Part shown: piece after piece, positions 25,681 through 33,884 of the stretch
Layout: every line of letters starts with the position of its first letter
Numbering within the stretch: position 1 is the stretch's first letter
From: VBDM01 sp963699535
GTDB taxonomy: Bacteria > Pseudomonadota > Gammaproteobacteria > Burkholderiales > SG8-39
Direction of reading: 5' to 3'
Length of the DNA stretch: 64,000 nucleotides
Assembly: GCA_963699535.1 (NCBI GenBank)
Contig: CAVOUJ010000026.1
Coordinates: 11,898-75,897, forward strand
Program-made: the position numbers and the translations under genes
The notes under the pieces: generated by a model
The model's database searches: none
What the model saw: the letters and a program-made list of their open reading frames with translations, nothing else
Told to the model about the DNA's origin: nothing

Positions 25681-26772
25681 ATGACCGATCGCGATCGCAT
25701 CATTCCGATCAGCGACGCACGACGCACAAAACCCCTACCTCCGAAGGGGATTTCCGGCGAGCCGCTCCACGCGGGGCTCGACACGCGCGGACGGCCGCTG
25801 CACGACCTGCGCGTCTCGGTGACCGACCGCTGCAATTTCCGCTGCGTGTATTGCATGCCGCGCGACGTGTTCGGACCGGACTACCAATTCCTCCCGCGCG
25901 AGCAGCTCTTGAGCTTCGAGGAGATCGTCCGGCTCGCGCGCATCTTCAAGGGTCACGGCGTCGAGAAAGTCCGGCTCACCGGCGGCGAACCGCTGCTGCG
26001 CAAGAACCTCGAACGCCTGATCGAGATGCTCGCCGACATCCCGGGCCTGGACCTGACGCTGACCACCAACGGCTCGCTGCTCGCCAGGAAGGCGCGCGCG
26101 CTGAAGGCCGCGGGGCTGCACCGGGTCACTGTCAGCCTGGATTCGCTCGACGAGGCGGTGTTCCGCAGGATGAACGACGTCGATTTTCCTGTCTCGGAAG
26201 TGCTGAACGGGATCGACGCCGCCGCCGCCGCGGGCCTCGCGCCGATCAAGATCAACATGGTGGTGAAGCGCGGCGTCAACGAGGAGTCGGTGCTGCCCAT
26301 GGCGCGCTATTTCAAGGGCAGCGGCCACATCGTGCGCTTCATCGAGTTCATGGACGTGGGTCACACCAACGGCTGGCGCATGGACGACGTCATACCTTCA
26401 GCCGAGATCGTGCGCACGATCGGCGAGACGATGCCGCTCGATCCGGTCGACCCGAACTACCGGGGTGAAGTCGCCGGGCGCTGGCGCTACCGGGACGGCT
26501 CGGGCGAAATCGGCGTGATCTCCTCGGTGACCCAGGCCTTCTGCGGCACCTGCACCCGCGCGCGGCTCTCGACCGAGGGCATGCTGTATACGTGCCTTTT
26601 CGCCACCGGCGGCTACGATCTGCGCGCCATGCTGCGCGGCGGCGCCTCGGACACGGAGATTTCCGACTGCGTCGCAGGCATCTGGCACATCCGGGCCGAC
26701 CGCTACTCCGAGCTGCGCACGGCCGAGACCGCCAAGCTTCGCAAGATCGAGATGTCCTACATCGGCGGATGA
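25681..26772 (+). CDS. moaA: GTP 3',8-cyclase MoaA (radical SAM)
   Basis: 363 residues and intact. The radical-SAM cysteines are in CNFRCVYC (~51-58). The second cluster is in FCGTCTRARLSTEGMLYTCLF (~285-305). RLTGGEPLLR is the SAM-binding GGE motif. The last residues are YIGG; the terminal glycines are essential in known MoaA. It converts GTP to 3',8-cyclo-GTP, the first step of the cofactor. moaC, needed for the next step, is not in the window. The ~35-residue N-terminal extension before GRPLHDLRVSVTDRC is common in betaproteobacteria. Its stop overlaps the fdhD start as ATGA. Confidence 0.97.
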   Translation: MTDRDRIIPISDARRTKPLPPKGISGEPLHAGLDTRGRPLHDLRVSVTDRCNFRCVYCMPRDVFGPDYQFLPREQLLSFEEIVRLARIFKGHGVEKVRLTGGEPLLRKNLERLIEMLADIPGLDLTLTTNGSLLARKARALKAAGLHRVTVSLDSLDEAVFRRMNDVDFPVSEVLNGIDAAAAAGLAPIKINMVVKRGVNEESVLPMARYFKGSGHIVRFIEFMDVGHTNGWRMDDVIPSAEIVRTIGETMPLDPVDPNYRGEVAGRWRYRDGSGEIGVISSVTQAFCGTCTRARLSTEGMLYTCLFATGGYDLRAMLRGGASDTEISDCVAGIWHIRADRYSELRTAETAKLRKIEMSYIGG

Positions 26773-27624
26773 AGGCGCCCCGACGTCCGCAGCTCACCCG
26801 CGCCGCGAAGCCGCTCACCTACGAGGTCGAGGCGATCAACGAGCGCGGCGAGGCGGTGCCGACGCCGATCGCGGGCGAGCATCCGCTCACGCTGTACGTC
26901 GACAAGCGCGAGATCGTCACGCTTGATGACTCTCGGCCAGGCGCCCGAGGCGCTCGCCATCGGTTATCTGCGCAACCAGCGGCTCGCGAAGCTCGATCGA
27001 CGACATCGCCTCGGTGCAGGTGGACTGGGAAACCGATTCGGTCGCGGTGACCACGCGCAAGCCACTCAAGGGGCTCGCGGACAAGATGAAGAAGCGCACG
27101 GTCACCACCGGCTGCGGCCAGGGCACGGTGTTCGGCGACCTCATGGAGGAGATCGACTCGGTCAAACTGCGCGACGACGTGACGCTCACCGAAGAAAGCC
27201 TCCACGCTCTGCTCGACGCAGTGCGCCACGGAGAGACGATCTACAAGTCGGCGGGCGCAGTGCACGGCTGCGCGCTCGCCTGCGCAACGACCGTGGCGAC
27301 GTCAAGATCCTCTATTTCGTCGAGGACGTCGGCCGGCACAACGCGGTGGACGCGATCGCCGGGCAGATGTGGCTGGACGGCGTCGACGGCTCGGACAAGA
27401 TCTTCTACACCACCGGGCGCCTCACCTCGGAGATGGTGATCAAGGCCGCGCAGATGCAGATCCCTTTCCTCGTTTCGCGCTCCGGCCTCACCAAGATGGG
27501 CCACGAGATCGCGGCCAAGCTCGGCATCACGATGATCGGCCGGGCGGCGGGAGGCAAGCACTACCTGCTCTTCACCGGCAATCACCGCTTCAGGAAGACC
27601 GTCGCGCCGACGCTGGTGGCCTAG
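26769..27624 (+). CDS. fdhD: formate dehydrogenase sulfurtransferase FdhD (three frameshifts)
   Basis: About 283 residues when joined across slips near 26935, 27000 and 27290. Segments are PLTYEVEAINERGEAVPTP, EHPLTLYVDKREIVT, DDIASVQVDWETDSVAV, TTGCGQGTVFGDL, and VEDVGRHNAVDAIAG with FYTTGRLTSEMVIKAA. FdhD transfers sulfur from IscS to the MGD cofactor and hands it to FdhA. The catalytic site is CGQG, keeping only the first cysteine of the CxxC pair used by E. coli FdhD. It is coupled to moaA by ATGA overlap. Confidence 0.93.
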
Positions 27625-27632
27625 CGGCGGCC

Positions 27633-28224
27633 GTGCTCTCCTCGGTCACCGGTCTCATTCTTGCCGGCGGCAAGGGCAGCCGCATGGGCGGAGTGGACAA
27701 GGGCCTGCAGACCTTCCGCGGCAAGCGCCTCGTCGATCACGTGTACGAGCGCCTCGCGCCGCAGGTCGGCGGCAGTCATCATCAACGCCAACCAGAACCA
27801 GGAAGAGTACAAGACGTTCGGGGTGCGCGTGGTGAGCGATGCGATCGCCGGTTTCGCCGGGCCGCTCGCCGGATTTCACGCCGGGCTCTCGGTATCGAAG
27901 CGGCCGTTCCTCGCCTCGGTGCCTTGCGATTCTCCATTCCTGCCCGCGGACTTGGTCGAGCGCCTGTACGCGCGGCTCGACGAAACCGGCGCCGAGCTCG
28001 CCGTCGCGAAGACCGGCGAGCAGCCGCACCCGGTGTTCTCGCTCATGCGCCGCGGCGTGCTCGATCACCTCGGCGACTTCCTGAAAGGCGGCGGGCGCAA
28101 GATCGACGCCTGGTACGCGACGCTCAATGTCGTCGAGGTCGCCTTCGACGACGAGGCCGAGGCCTTCTCCAACATCAATACCCTCGAAGAACTGCAAACC
28201 TGGGAAGGCGCGCCTCGGGAGTAA
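27633..28224 (+). CDS. mobA: molybdenum cofactor guanylyltransferase MobA (one frameshift)
   Basis: Starts at GTG 27633, nine bases after fdhD, with the nucleotidyltransferase motif LILAGGKGSRMGGVDKGLQ at the N-terminus. The frame slips near 27772 and continues as VIINANQNQEEYKTFGVRVV, IAGFAGPLAGFHAGL, VPCDSPFLPADLVERL. Total is about 196 residues, normal for MobA. It transfers GMP from GTP to molybdopterin to form MGD. It is the last gene of moaA-fdhD-mobA and is followed by a terminator at 28229-28249. Confidence 0.94.
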
Positions 28225-28228
28225 TCGA

Positions 28229-28249
28229 AAGGCCGCGCATCGCGGCCTT
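28229..28249 (+). terminator. intrinsic terminator after mobA
   Basis: Stem AAGGCCGC / GCGGCCTT with a five-base GCATC loop, followed by CTTGTT, begins five bases after the mobA stop. The same 21-bp core recurs in the terminator at 32895-32921. Confidence 0.8.
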
Positions 28250-28258
28250 CTTGTTACA

Positions 28259-28287
28259 GCGAATCAATCCGGCCGCGAAGTTTGGAT
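28259..28287 (+). repeat. 29-bp direct repeat, left copy
   Basis: Identical over 29 bases to 28852-28880 (begins GCGAATCAATCC, ends GTTTGGAT). The pair brackets the lipoprotein gene 28376-28843. The copy contains the small inverted repeat CGGCCG. Confidence 0.9.
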
Positions 28288-28375
28288 TGGCGGTATGCTT
28301 GGCGCTGTAATCCGTTGGTCGGAAGTGAATAGAGCCAACCGGAGAAGAAATCCCTTTCACGATGGAGGCAGAGAT

Positions 28376-28843
28376 ATGAGCGTTTTCAAAACGGATGCAC
28401 GCTCCGGATTCATCTTTGTAGCCCTTCTTGCGGCAATGATCATCCTGGGGGGCTGTTCCGGAGCCAAATATATCTATGACCCCGGTACCAGCTTCTCGGG
28501 ACTCAAAAGCTATGCGTGGACCCCGGCATCAAGCATGGGCCGGAAAGAGTCCCTTGTTGTGGCAAATGTCCAGTTCGTTGCGGATCAGGTCCTCGAGCAG
28601 AAAGGGTTCAAGAAGACGTCAGAGAATCCCGACCTGCTGATTTCGATAGAGAACGAGTACGAAATCGGCACCTATTATAATGACGGCTATCAGATCCGGA
28701 TGCTGACCCTGAAGATTTACCGGAGAGAGAGCAAGGAATTGATCTGGCGGGGGACGGCTCCGGGCGCCATCAATACCGATGCGGCCTCCAACGATCTGAA
28801 GAACGCCGTCCAGGACGTTCTTGCCAAGTTTCCCCCGAAATAA
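28376..28843 (+). CDS. DUF4136-type lipoprotein
   Basis: 155 residues with a lipoprotein signal (FIFVALLAAMIILGGC, Cys ~26). A mature domain with FSGLKSYAWTPAS, ADQVLEQKGFKKTSENPDLLISIENEYEI and ending DLKNAVQDVLAKFPPK fits the DUF4136 family of outer-membrane-associated lipoproteins of unknown function. GGAGG precedes the ATG by ten bases. Codon choice is noticeably less GC-biased than in its neighbours (for example AAATATATCTATGAC), and the gene is bracketed by perfect 29-bp repeats, both signs of separate acquisition. Confidence 0.8.
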   Translation: MSVFKTDARSGFIFVALLAAMIILGGCSGAKYIYDPGTSFSGLKSYAWTPASSMGRKESLVVANVQFVADQVLEQKGFKKTSENPDLLISIENEYEIGTYYNDGYQIRMLTLKIYRRESKELIWRGTAPGAINTDAASNDLKNAVQDVLAKFPPK

Positions 28844-28851
28844 AGGGATAG

Positions 28852-28880
28852 GCGAATCAATCCGGCCGCGAAGTTTGGAT
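28852..28880 (+). repeat. 29-bp direct repeat, right copy
   Basis: Second identical copy of 28259-28287, starting 9 bp after the lipoprotein stop and 85 bp before the 2Fe-2S subunit gene. Bases outside the 29-bp identity differ. Confidence 0.9.
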
Positions 28881-28964
28881 GGCGCGCCGCATCGCAGCAT
28901 TGCCCCGTGGTGTGAAAAGTCAGAAGATAACGCGTCTCCATCGCGAACCCATGGAGGAAAAAGC

Positions 28965-29417
28965 ATGGTCGCATTCACCCTCAACGGAAAACCGGTCTCG
29001 GTCGAGACCGACTCCAGCACCCCGCTGCTCTGGGTCCTGCGGGACAATCTCAAGCTGACCGGCACCAAGTACGGCTGCGGCGCGGCGCTGTGCGGCGCGT
29101 GCACGGTGCACGTGAACGGCGCTGCCGTGCGCTCCTGCACGACCCAGCTCTCCGCCGTCTCGGGCAAACGCGTGGTCACGATCGAGGGGCTGTCGCCGAC
29201 TTCCTCGCACCCGCTGCAAAAGGCCTGGATCGCCGAGCAGGTCCCGCAGTGCGGCTACTGCCAGTCGGGCCAGATCATGAAGGCGGCGGAGCTGCTCGCC
29301 GCCAATCCCAGACCGAGCCGCGCGGAAATCGTCTCGCACATGAACGGCAACATCTGCCGCTGCGGGACCTACCACCGCATCGCTGCCGCCATCGAGCGCG
29401 CGGCCAGGGAGGGTTGA
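28965..29417 (+). CDS. 2Fe-2S subunit of a molybdenum hydroxylase (isoquinoline 1-oxidoreductase alpha type)
   Basis: 150 residues. The plant-type [2Fe-2S] cluster is in KYGCGAALCGACTVHVNG and the second, helical cluster in QCGYCQSGQIMKAAELLA...NGNICRCGTY, as in xanthine-oxidase-family small subunits. It passes electrons out from the molybdopterin subunit encoded next (3-bp gap). There is no FAD subunit gene nearby, matching the two-subunit isoquinoline oxidoreductase/aldehyde oxidase type, in which electrons go to a cytochrome or other acceptor. Confidence 0.93.
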   Translation: MVAFTLNGKPVSVETDSSTPLLWVLRDNLKLTGTKYGCGAALCGACTVHVNGAAVRSCTTQLSAVSGKRVVTIEGLSPTSSHPLQKAWIAEQVPQCGYCQSGQIMKAAELLAANPRPSRAEIVSHMNGNICRCGTYHRIAAAIERAAREG

Positions 29418-29420
29418 GCC

Positions 29421-31595
29421 ATGACCGCCCAACAAGATACCGGTTTCAGGATCTCCCGCCGCAGCTTCCTCAAGGGCGCGGGCGGACTGACTTTCTGCAT
29501 CGCGATCGGCGCGGACGGGGTTCGCCTTGTCTCCGAGGCGCAGGCGCAGGGCGCTTCGCGCACCATGAACGCCTGGGTGCGCATTGCGCCCGACGGCACG
29601 GTGACCCTCCTCTCCCCCGGGGCCGAGATGGGCCAGGGCTCGATGACCTCGCTCGCGCTCATCCTCGCCGAGGAGATGGACGCCGACTGGTCGAAGGTCG
29701 CGATCGAATGGGCGCCGGCCGATCCGAAGGTTTACGGCTACACCATGGGGAACCAGCGCATGATGGCCATCGTCGGCAGCCGCGCGGTGATGCTGTACTT
29801 CAACGATCTGCGCGTCGCCGGCGCGCAGGTCCGCAAGGTCCTGCTCGCGAACGCGGCCGAGAAATGGGGCGTCCCCTTCGCATCCCTTCAGACCGAGCCC
29901 GGCGCGGTCATCGATCCGGTGTCGCGTCGCCGCATGAGCTACGGCGAGATCGCTTCTTTCGCGAAGGTCCCCTCCCCGCTCCCGACGGTGGACAAGAGCG
30001 AACTGACGCTGCCGAACCAGTTCCGGCTGATCGGCAAGCCCGTTCCGCGCCGGGATCTTCCGGCCAAGGTGAACGGCAAGGCGCAGTACGCGATCGACGT
30101 CGATCTGCCGGGCATGGTGTATGCGACCGCGAGGCATTCCCCGGTGCAGGGCGGCGAGCCCGACACCTGGAACGAAGCCAGGATCAAGGCGATGCCCGGC
30201 GTGATCGGCACGCTGAAGCTGTCGGACGGCGTTGCCGTGATCGCCGACAGCTTCCCGCACGCGATGGCCGCGCGAGCGGCGCTCGAGGTGAACTGGAAGA
30301 AGGGCGCCAAGGCGGAGGGCTTCAACTCCGAGGTGGCGCTCAGGGAAACCTATGCCAAGGTCCACGCGGATCCGTCGGCGAAGACGCAGACGCTCGATTC
30401 CAGGGGCGACGCGAAAGCGGCCTTCTCCTCCTCGGCCAAGACCTACAAGGCGGAGTTCCGCAGCGACTACGGCTACCACGCGCAGATGGAGCCGCTCAAC
30501 GCCGTCGCGCGCCTGAACGCTGCGGGCAACCAGGTCGAAGTCTGGGAAGGTTCTCAGGCGCCTGACGCATCGCGCATGGCGGTGGCGAAGGCTCTCGGGT
30601 TCAGTCCCGAGCAGGTCACGCTCCACCAGTGCTACATGGGCGGCGGTTTCGGCCGCCGCACCCTGGGCGACTACGCCGCCGAGGCGGCGCTCATCGCGCG
30701 AGACGCAAAGCGCCCGGTCAAGCTCGTGTGGACGCGCGAAGAGGACATCGCCCACGCGATGTTCCGGCCGCAATCGTTCCAGTGTCTGGAGGCGGCACTC
30801 GACAAGGACGGCAAGGTCGCCGGCTGGACGCACTGCGTGGTCGGCGACGGCGGCGTGCTGCTGCAGACCGGAATCCGGCCGAGCAGCTATTACGCCATCC
30901 CCAACCAGCACATCGAGGCGCGCGGCGTGTCGCACGGCATCCGGGTCAAGCACTGGCGCGCGGTCGGCCACGTGTTCAACGTGTTCGCGATCGAGTCCTT
31001 CGTCGACCAGATGGCCGTGGACCAGCGCATGGACCCTGTGGACTTCCGCTTCCAGCGCATGTCGATCACGCCGCGCGCGCGCGCGGTGTTCGAGAAAGCC
31101 GTGCAGATGTCCAACTGGAAGGCGCCGCGTCCCGAGGGCCGAGCGCTCGGCCTCTCGATATCCGAGCGCTCGGGCTCGCTCGGCGCAGGCGTCGCGGAGG
31201 TTTCGCTCGACCGCAATACGGGCAAGATCCGCGTGCACAAGGTCTGGCTCGCCGTGGACGGGGGCCTCGTCGTGCAGCCCGAGATGGCGAGAGCGAACGT
31301 CGAGAGCGGCATCGTCTACGGCCTGTCGAGCGTTCTCCACGAGCGCGCGACGATCAAGGGCGGTGCGGTGGAGCAGAGCAACTTCCACGACTACCACGTG
31401 CTGCGCATGGCCGACATGCCCGAGGAGATGCACGTCGCCTTCGTCGATCGCGACGCGCCGCCGTCCGGTCTCGGCGAGATCGGCAATCCCTGGGTCGCGG
31501 CCGCGGTGGCCAACGCCTTCTACCGCCTCACCGGCAAGCGGCTGAACCACATGCCGTTCACCCCGGCGCGCGTGCTCGAGACGCTGAAGGCGTAG
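29421..31595 (+). CDS. molybdopterin-binding subunit of a periplasmic molybdenum hydroxylase (isoquinoline 1-oxidoreductase beta type)
   Basis: 724 residues and intact. A Tat signal ISRRSFLKGAGGLTFCIAIG exports it with its 2Fe-2S partner. Mo-cofactor segments are GAEMGQGSMTSLALILAEEM, YMGGGFGRRTLGDYAAEAAL, and SGLGEIGNPWVAAAVANAF, which holds the catalytic Glu region near residue ~690. It hydroxylates an aromatic heterocycle or aldehyde with water as the oxygen source; the substrate cannot be assigned. Enzymes of this type usually carry the cytosine dinucleotide cofactor, whereas the mobA here makes the guanine form, so another nucleotidyltransferase may be needed. Confidence 0.92.
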   Translation: MTAQQDTGFRISRRSFLKGAGGLTFCIAIGADGVRLVSEAQAQGASRTMNAWVRIAPDGTVTLLSPGAEMGQGSMTSLALILAEEMDADWSKVAIEWAPADPKVYGYTMGNQRMMAIVGSRAVMLYFNDLRVAGAQVRKVLLANAAEKWGVPFASLQTEPGAVIDPVSRRRMSYGEIASFAKVPSPLPTVDKSELTLPNQFRLIGKPVPRRDLPAKVNGKAQYAIDVDLPGMVYATARHSPVQGGEPDTWNEARIKAMPGVIGTLKLSDGVAVIADSFPHAMAARAALEVNWKKGAKAEGFNSEVALRETYAKVHADPSAKTQTLDSRGDAKAAFSSSAKTYKAEFRSDYGYHAQMEPLNAVARLNAAGNQVEVWEGSQAPDASRMAVAKALGFSPEQVTLHQCYMGGGFGRRTLGDYAAEAALIARDAKRPVKLVWTREEDIAHAMFRPQSFQCLEAALDKDGKVAGWTHCVVGDGGVLLQTGIRPSSYYAIPNQHIEARGVSHGIRVKHWRAVGHVFNVFAIESFVDQMAVDQRMDPVDFRFQRMSITPRARAVFEKAVQMSNWKAPRPEGRALGLSISERSGSLGAGVAEVSLDRNTGKIRVHKVWLAVDGGLVVQPEMARANVESGIVYGLSSVLHERATIKGGAVEQSNFHDYHVLRMADMPEEMHVAFVDRDAPPSGLGEIGNPWVAAAVANAFYRLTGKRLNHMPFTPARVLETLKA

Positions 31596-31628
31596 GTTCA
31601 ACCCAAAGAAGAAAGAGAAGAGGCCACC

Positions 31629-32874
31629 ATGCGTGACAAGTTCGTCCGGCTGTTTCTGTCTTCGTTCGCCGTAACCGCGGCGCTCGCGTTGTCCCAACCC
31701 GCGGCCGCGCAGGGCGATCCGATCCGCATCGGGTTCCTGACCGTGCGCACCGGCCCGCTCGCCGCGGGCGGCAAGCAGATGGAGGAAGGCATCCTGCTCT
31801 TCCTGAAGGAGCGCAACAACACCATCGCGGGCCGCAAGGTCGAGCTCATCATCGCCGACACCGGCGGCAACCCGGCGGGCGCGCGGACCAAGACGCAGGA
31901 GCTGGTCGAGCGCAACAAGGTGCACGTGATCATCGGGCCGCTCGCCGCGTTCGAGGCGATCGCGATCGACGACTACATCCGCCAGTCCCGCACCCCCATC
32001 GTCTCCTGCTCGGCCGCCGCCGAGGACATGACGCAGCGCAAGACGAGCCCGTGGTTCGCGCGCAGCGCGGCGAGCTCCGCCCAGCCGAACCACGCGCTCG
32101 GCGACTACGCCGCGAAGACGCTCGGCTACAAGCGCGTCGTGATCATCGCCGACGATTTCGCCTACGGCCACGAAACCGCGGCCGGGTTCCAGCGCGTGTT
32201 CGAGGACTCGGGCGGCAAGGTGGTGCAGAAGCTGCTGCCGCCGTTGAACGTGCCCGACTACGGCACCTACATCGCGCAGATCAAGAAAAACGTCGACGCG
32301 GTCTACGCCGGCTTCGCCGGCGCGAACGGCTTCCGGTTCCTCCGGCAGTACAAGGAATACGGGATGACCCTGCCGGTTCTGGGCAGCATGACGACGGCCG
32401 ACGAGGGCATCCTCAAGCAGATGGGCGACGAGGCCCTCGGCGTCGTCACCGGCGGCTGGTACGCGGCCGGCATCGAATCGCCCGAGAACGCGCGCTTCGT
32501 CGCGGCGGTGAACAAGGAGTACGGCGCCGACCCCGGCTACTACACCGCTCGGCGCCTACTCGGCCGGCATCGCTCGTCGAGGCGGCAGCGAGAGCGGTGC
32601 GCGGCAAGGTCGAGGACAAGGAGGCCTTCATGAAGGCGCTGCGCAACCCCGGCGCCGTCAAGGACCCGCGCGGCGAGTGGCGCATGGACGAGTACGGCAA
32701 TCCGGTCCAGAACATCTACATCCGCAAGGTCGAGCGCAAGGGCGGCAAGCTCGTCAACACCGTGGTGAAGACCTACCCGCAGGTGAGCCAGTTCTGGACC
32801 TACGACCCGAAGGCGTTCCTCGCCGCCCCGGTCTACTCGCGCGACGTCCCGCCGGCGAAGAACCTGGAGCCGTG
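31629..32874 (+). CDS. branched-chain-amino-acid-type ABC substrate-binding protein, orphan (frameshift)
   Basis: About 415 residues. A signal peptide (FAVTAALALSQPAAAQ) precedes PIRIGFLTVRTGPLAAGGKQMEEGI, GNPAGARTKTQELVERNKVHVIIGP and KRVVIIADDFAYGHETAAGFQ, all typical of LivJ-like type I receptors. The frame slips in the 32547-32575 stretch (YYTA / SLVEAAARAVRGKVED). No permease or ATPase genes accompany it. It starts 33 bp after the molybdenum hydroxylase gene in the same direction, so it may bind that enzyme's substrate or product for uptake. Bipartite Liv transporters encoded elsewhere would be needed. Confidence 0.88.
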
Positions 32875-32894
32875 AGGCTTCGCTCGCCCGAATG

Positions 32895-32921
32895 AAAAAG
32901 GCCGCGCATCGCGGCCTTTTT
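32895..32921. terminator. bidirectional terminator, same core as after mobA
   Basis: Stem AAAAAGGCCGC / GCGGCCTTTTT with a GCATC loop between convergent genes (receptor, plus strand; hydrolase, minus strand). A-run and T-run allow termination in both directions. The central 21 bp is identical to 28229-28249. Confidence 0.87.
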
Positions 32922-32929
32922 TTCCCTTC

Positions 32930-33874
32930 CTACTGAATCCCCTTCTCGATCAGCTGGGCGTAATACAGCCTGAGAAAGCTCCTCAGCCTCTCCGGCACGC
33001 GGTAGTGAGCGAGCTCCTGGGGCGGCTTGAATTCCTTCTGGATCTGCTCGAGAGTCTTCCCCGCGGCGATCATCTTCGCCACGGCGTCTCTCATCAGGAT
33101 GAAGTAGCGCTTCTGGTCTTCGAGGTCCTTGACGCCCGCGCCGATGTTGACGCGGCCGTGGCCCGGGACGTAGGTATCGACGGGCAGATTGCGCTGCATG
33201 ATCCTGTCGAGGATGGGAATCCACTGCGCCGGCTGCGAGAAGAACACCATCCCCGACTCCCCCTGCCCGGGGTGAACGTCGGTATTGAGGAGGTCCCCCA
33301 TCAGCATGACCCTGCGCTGGGGAATGTAGACAGTGAGGTCCCCGGTGCTATGGCCGTATCCTTCGCCGGTGAGCTGGAAAGTCAGGCCGCCGAAGTGCAG
33401 CGTCAGGCTCCCTTCGAATCCGATGTCGGGGCGCACCAGCTCCTTCCCCTTGTAGGCCGCAAAGCGCTTGTCGTCCGAGGCCTGCCGCTCCTCGAACTCC
33501 CTCGCTTCCTGCATGTAGCTGTCCCGCAACTGGTTCTTGGTGGCGATGTAGACCGGCTTGTCCTCGCGGAAGTACCACACGCCCGAAGAGTGGTCGCCGG
33601 CGGCGTGCGAGGTGATGAAGTACCTGACCTTCTTGTCGGTAAGCCTGCGGATCGCGGCCAGCGTCTGGCCGGCGGTGCGAATATCGGCATCGAGCACCAC
33701 GACCCCCTCGTCGGTGATGACGAAAGTGGAATTGCTCGAGCCTTGCGGGTGGACCATCGTATACACGCCCTCGGCGACCTTGACCATTTCCATCTTGACC
33801 TGGGCGTACGCCTCGACCCCGGGGAGCAGAACCGCACCAACCGGAAGCAGCATCAAAGCGAAAAGTCGTTTCAT
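32930..33874 (-). CDS. exported metallo-beta-lactamase-fold hydrolase with an altered metal motif
   Basis: 314 residues from the ATG at 33874, with a signal peptide (FALMLLPVGAVLLPGVEAYAQ). The fold is shown by NSTFVITDEGVVVLDADI, EGYGHSTGDLTVYIP, MLMGDLLNTDVHPG and TYVPGHGRV. The usual HxHxDH metal motif reads HAAGDH, so the second histidine is missing; the other metal residues (later His, Asp, His) look present. This resembles the subgroup related to the quinoprotein relay and SoxH hydrolases. The substrate is unknown. It follows the Bug-type receptor gene by 10 bp on the same strand. Confidence 0.87.
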   Translation of the reverse strand: MKRLFALMLLPVGAVLLPGVEAYAQVKMEMVKVAEGVYTMVHPQGSSNSTFVITDEGVVVLDADIRTAGQTLAAIRRLTDKKVRYFITSHAAGDHSSGVWYFREDKPVYIATKNQLRDSYMQEAREFEERQASDDKRFAAYKGKELVRPDIGFEGSLTLHFGGLTFQLTGEGYGHSTGDLTVYIPQRRVMLMGDLLNTDVHPGQGESGMVFFSQPAQWIPILDRIMQRNLPVDTYVPGHGRVNIGAGVKDLEDQKRYFILMRDAVAKMIAAGKTLEQIQKEFKPPQELAHYRVPERLRSFLRLYYAQLIEKGIQ

Positions 33875-33884
33875 GGACGGACTC

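Noticed and set aside
28920..32171. Minus-strand open frame of 1083 residues opposite the molybdenum hydroxylase genes
   Set aside because: Shadow of iorAB-type genes: low-complexity Arg/His/Ala composition and no recognisable domain.
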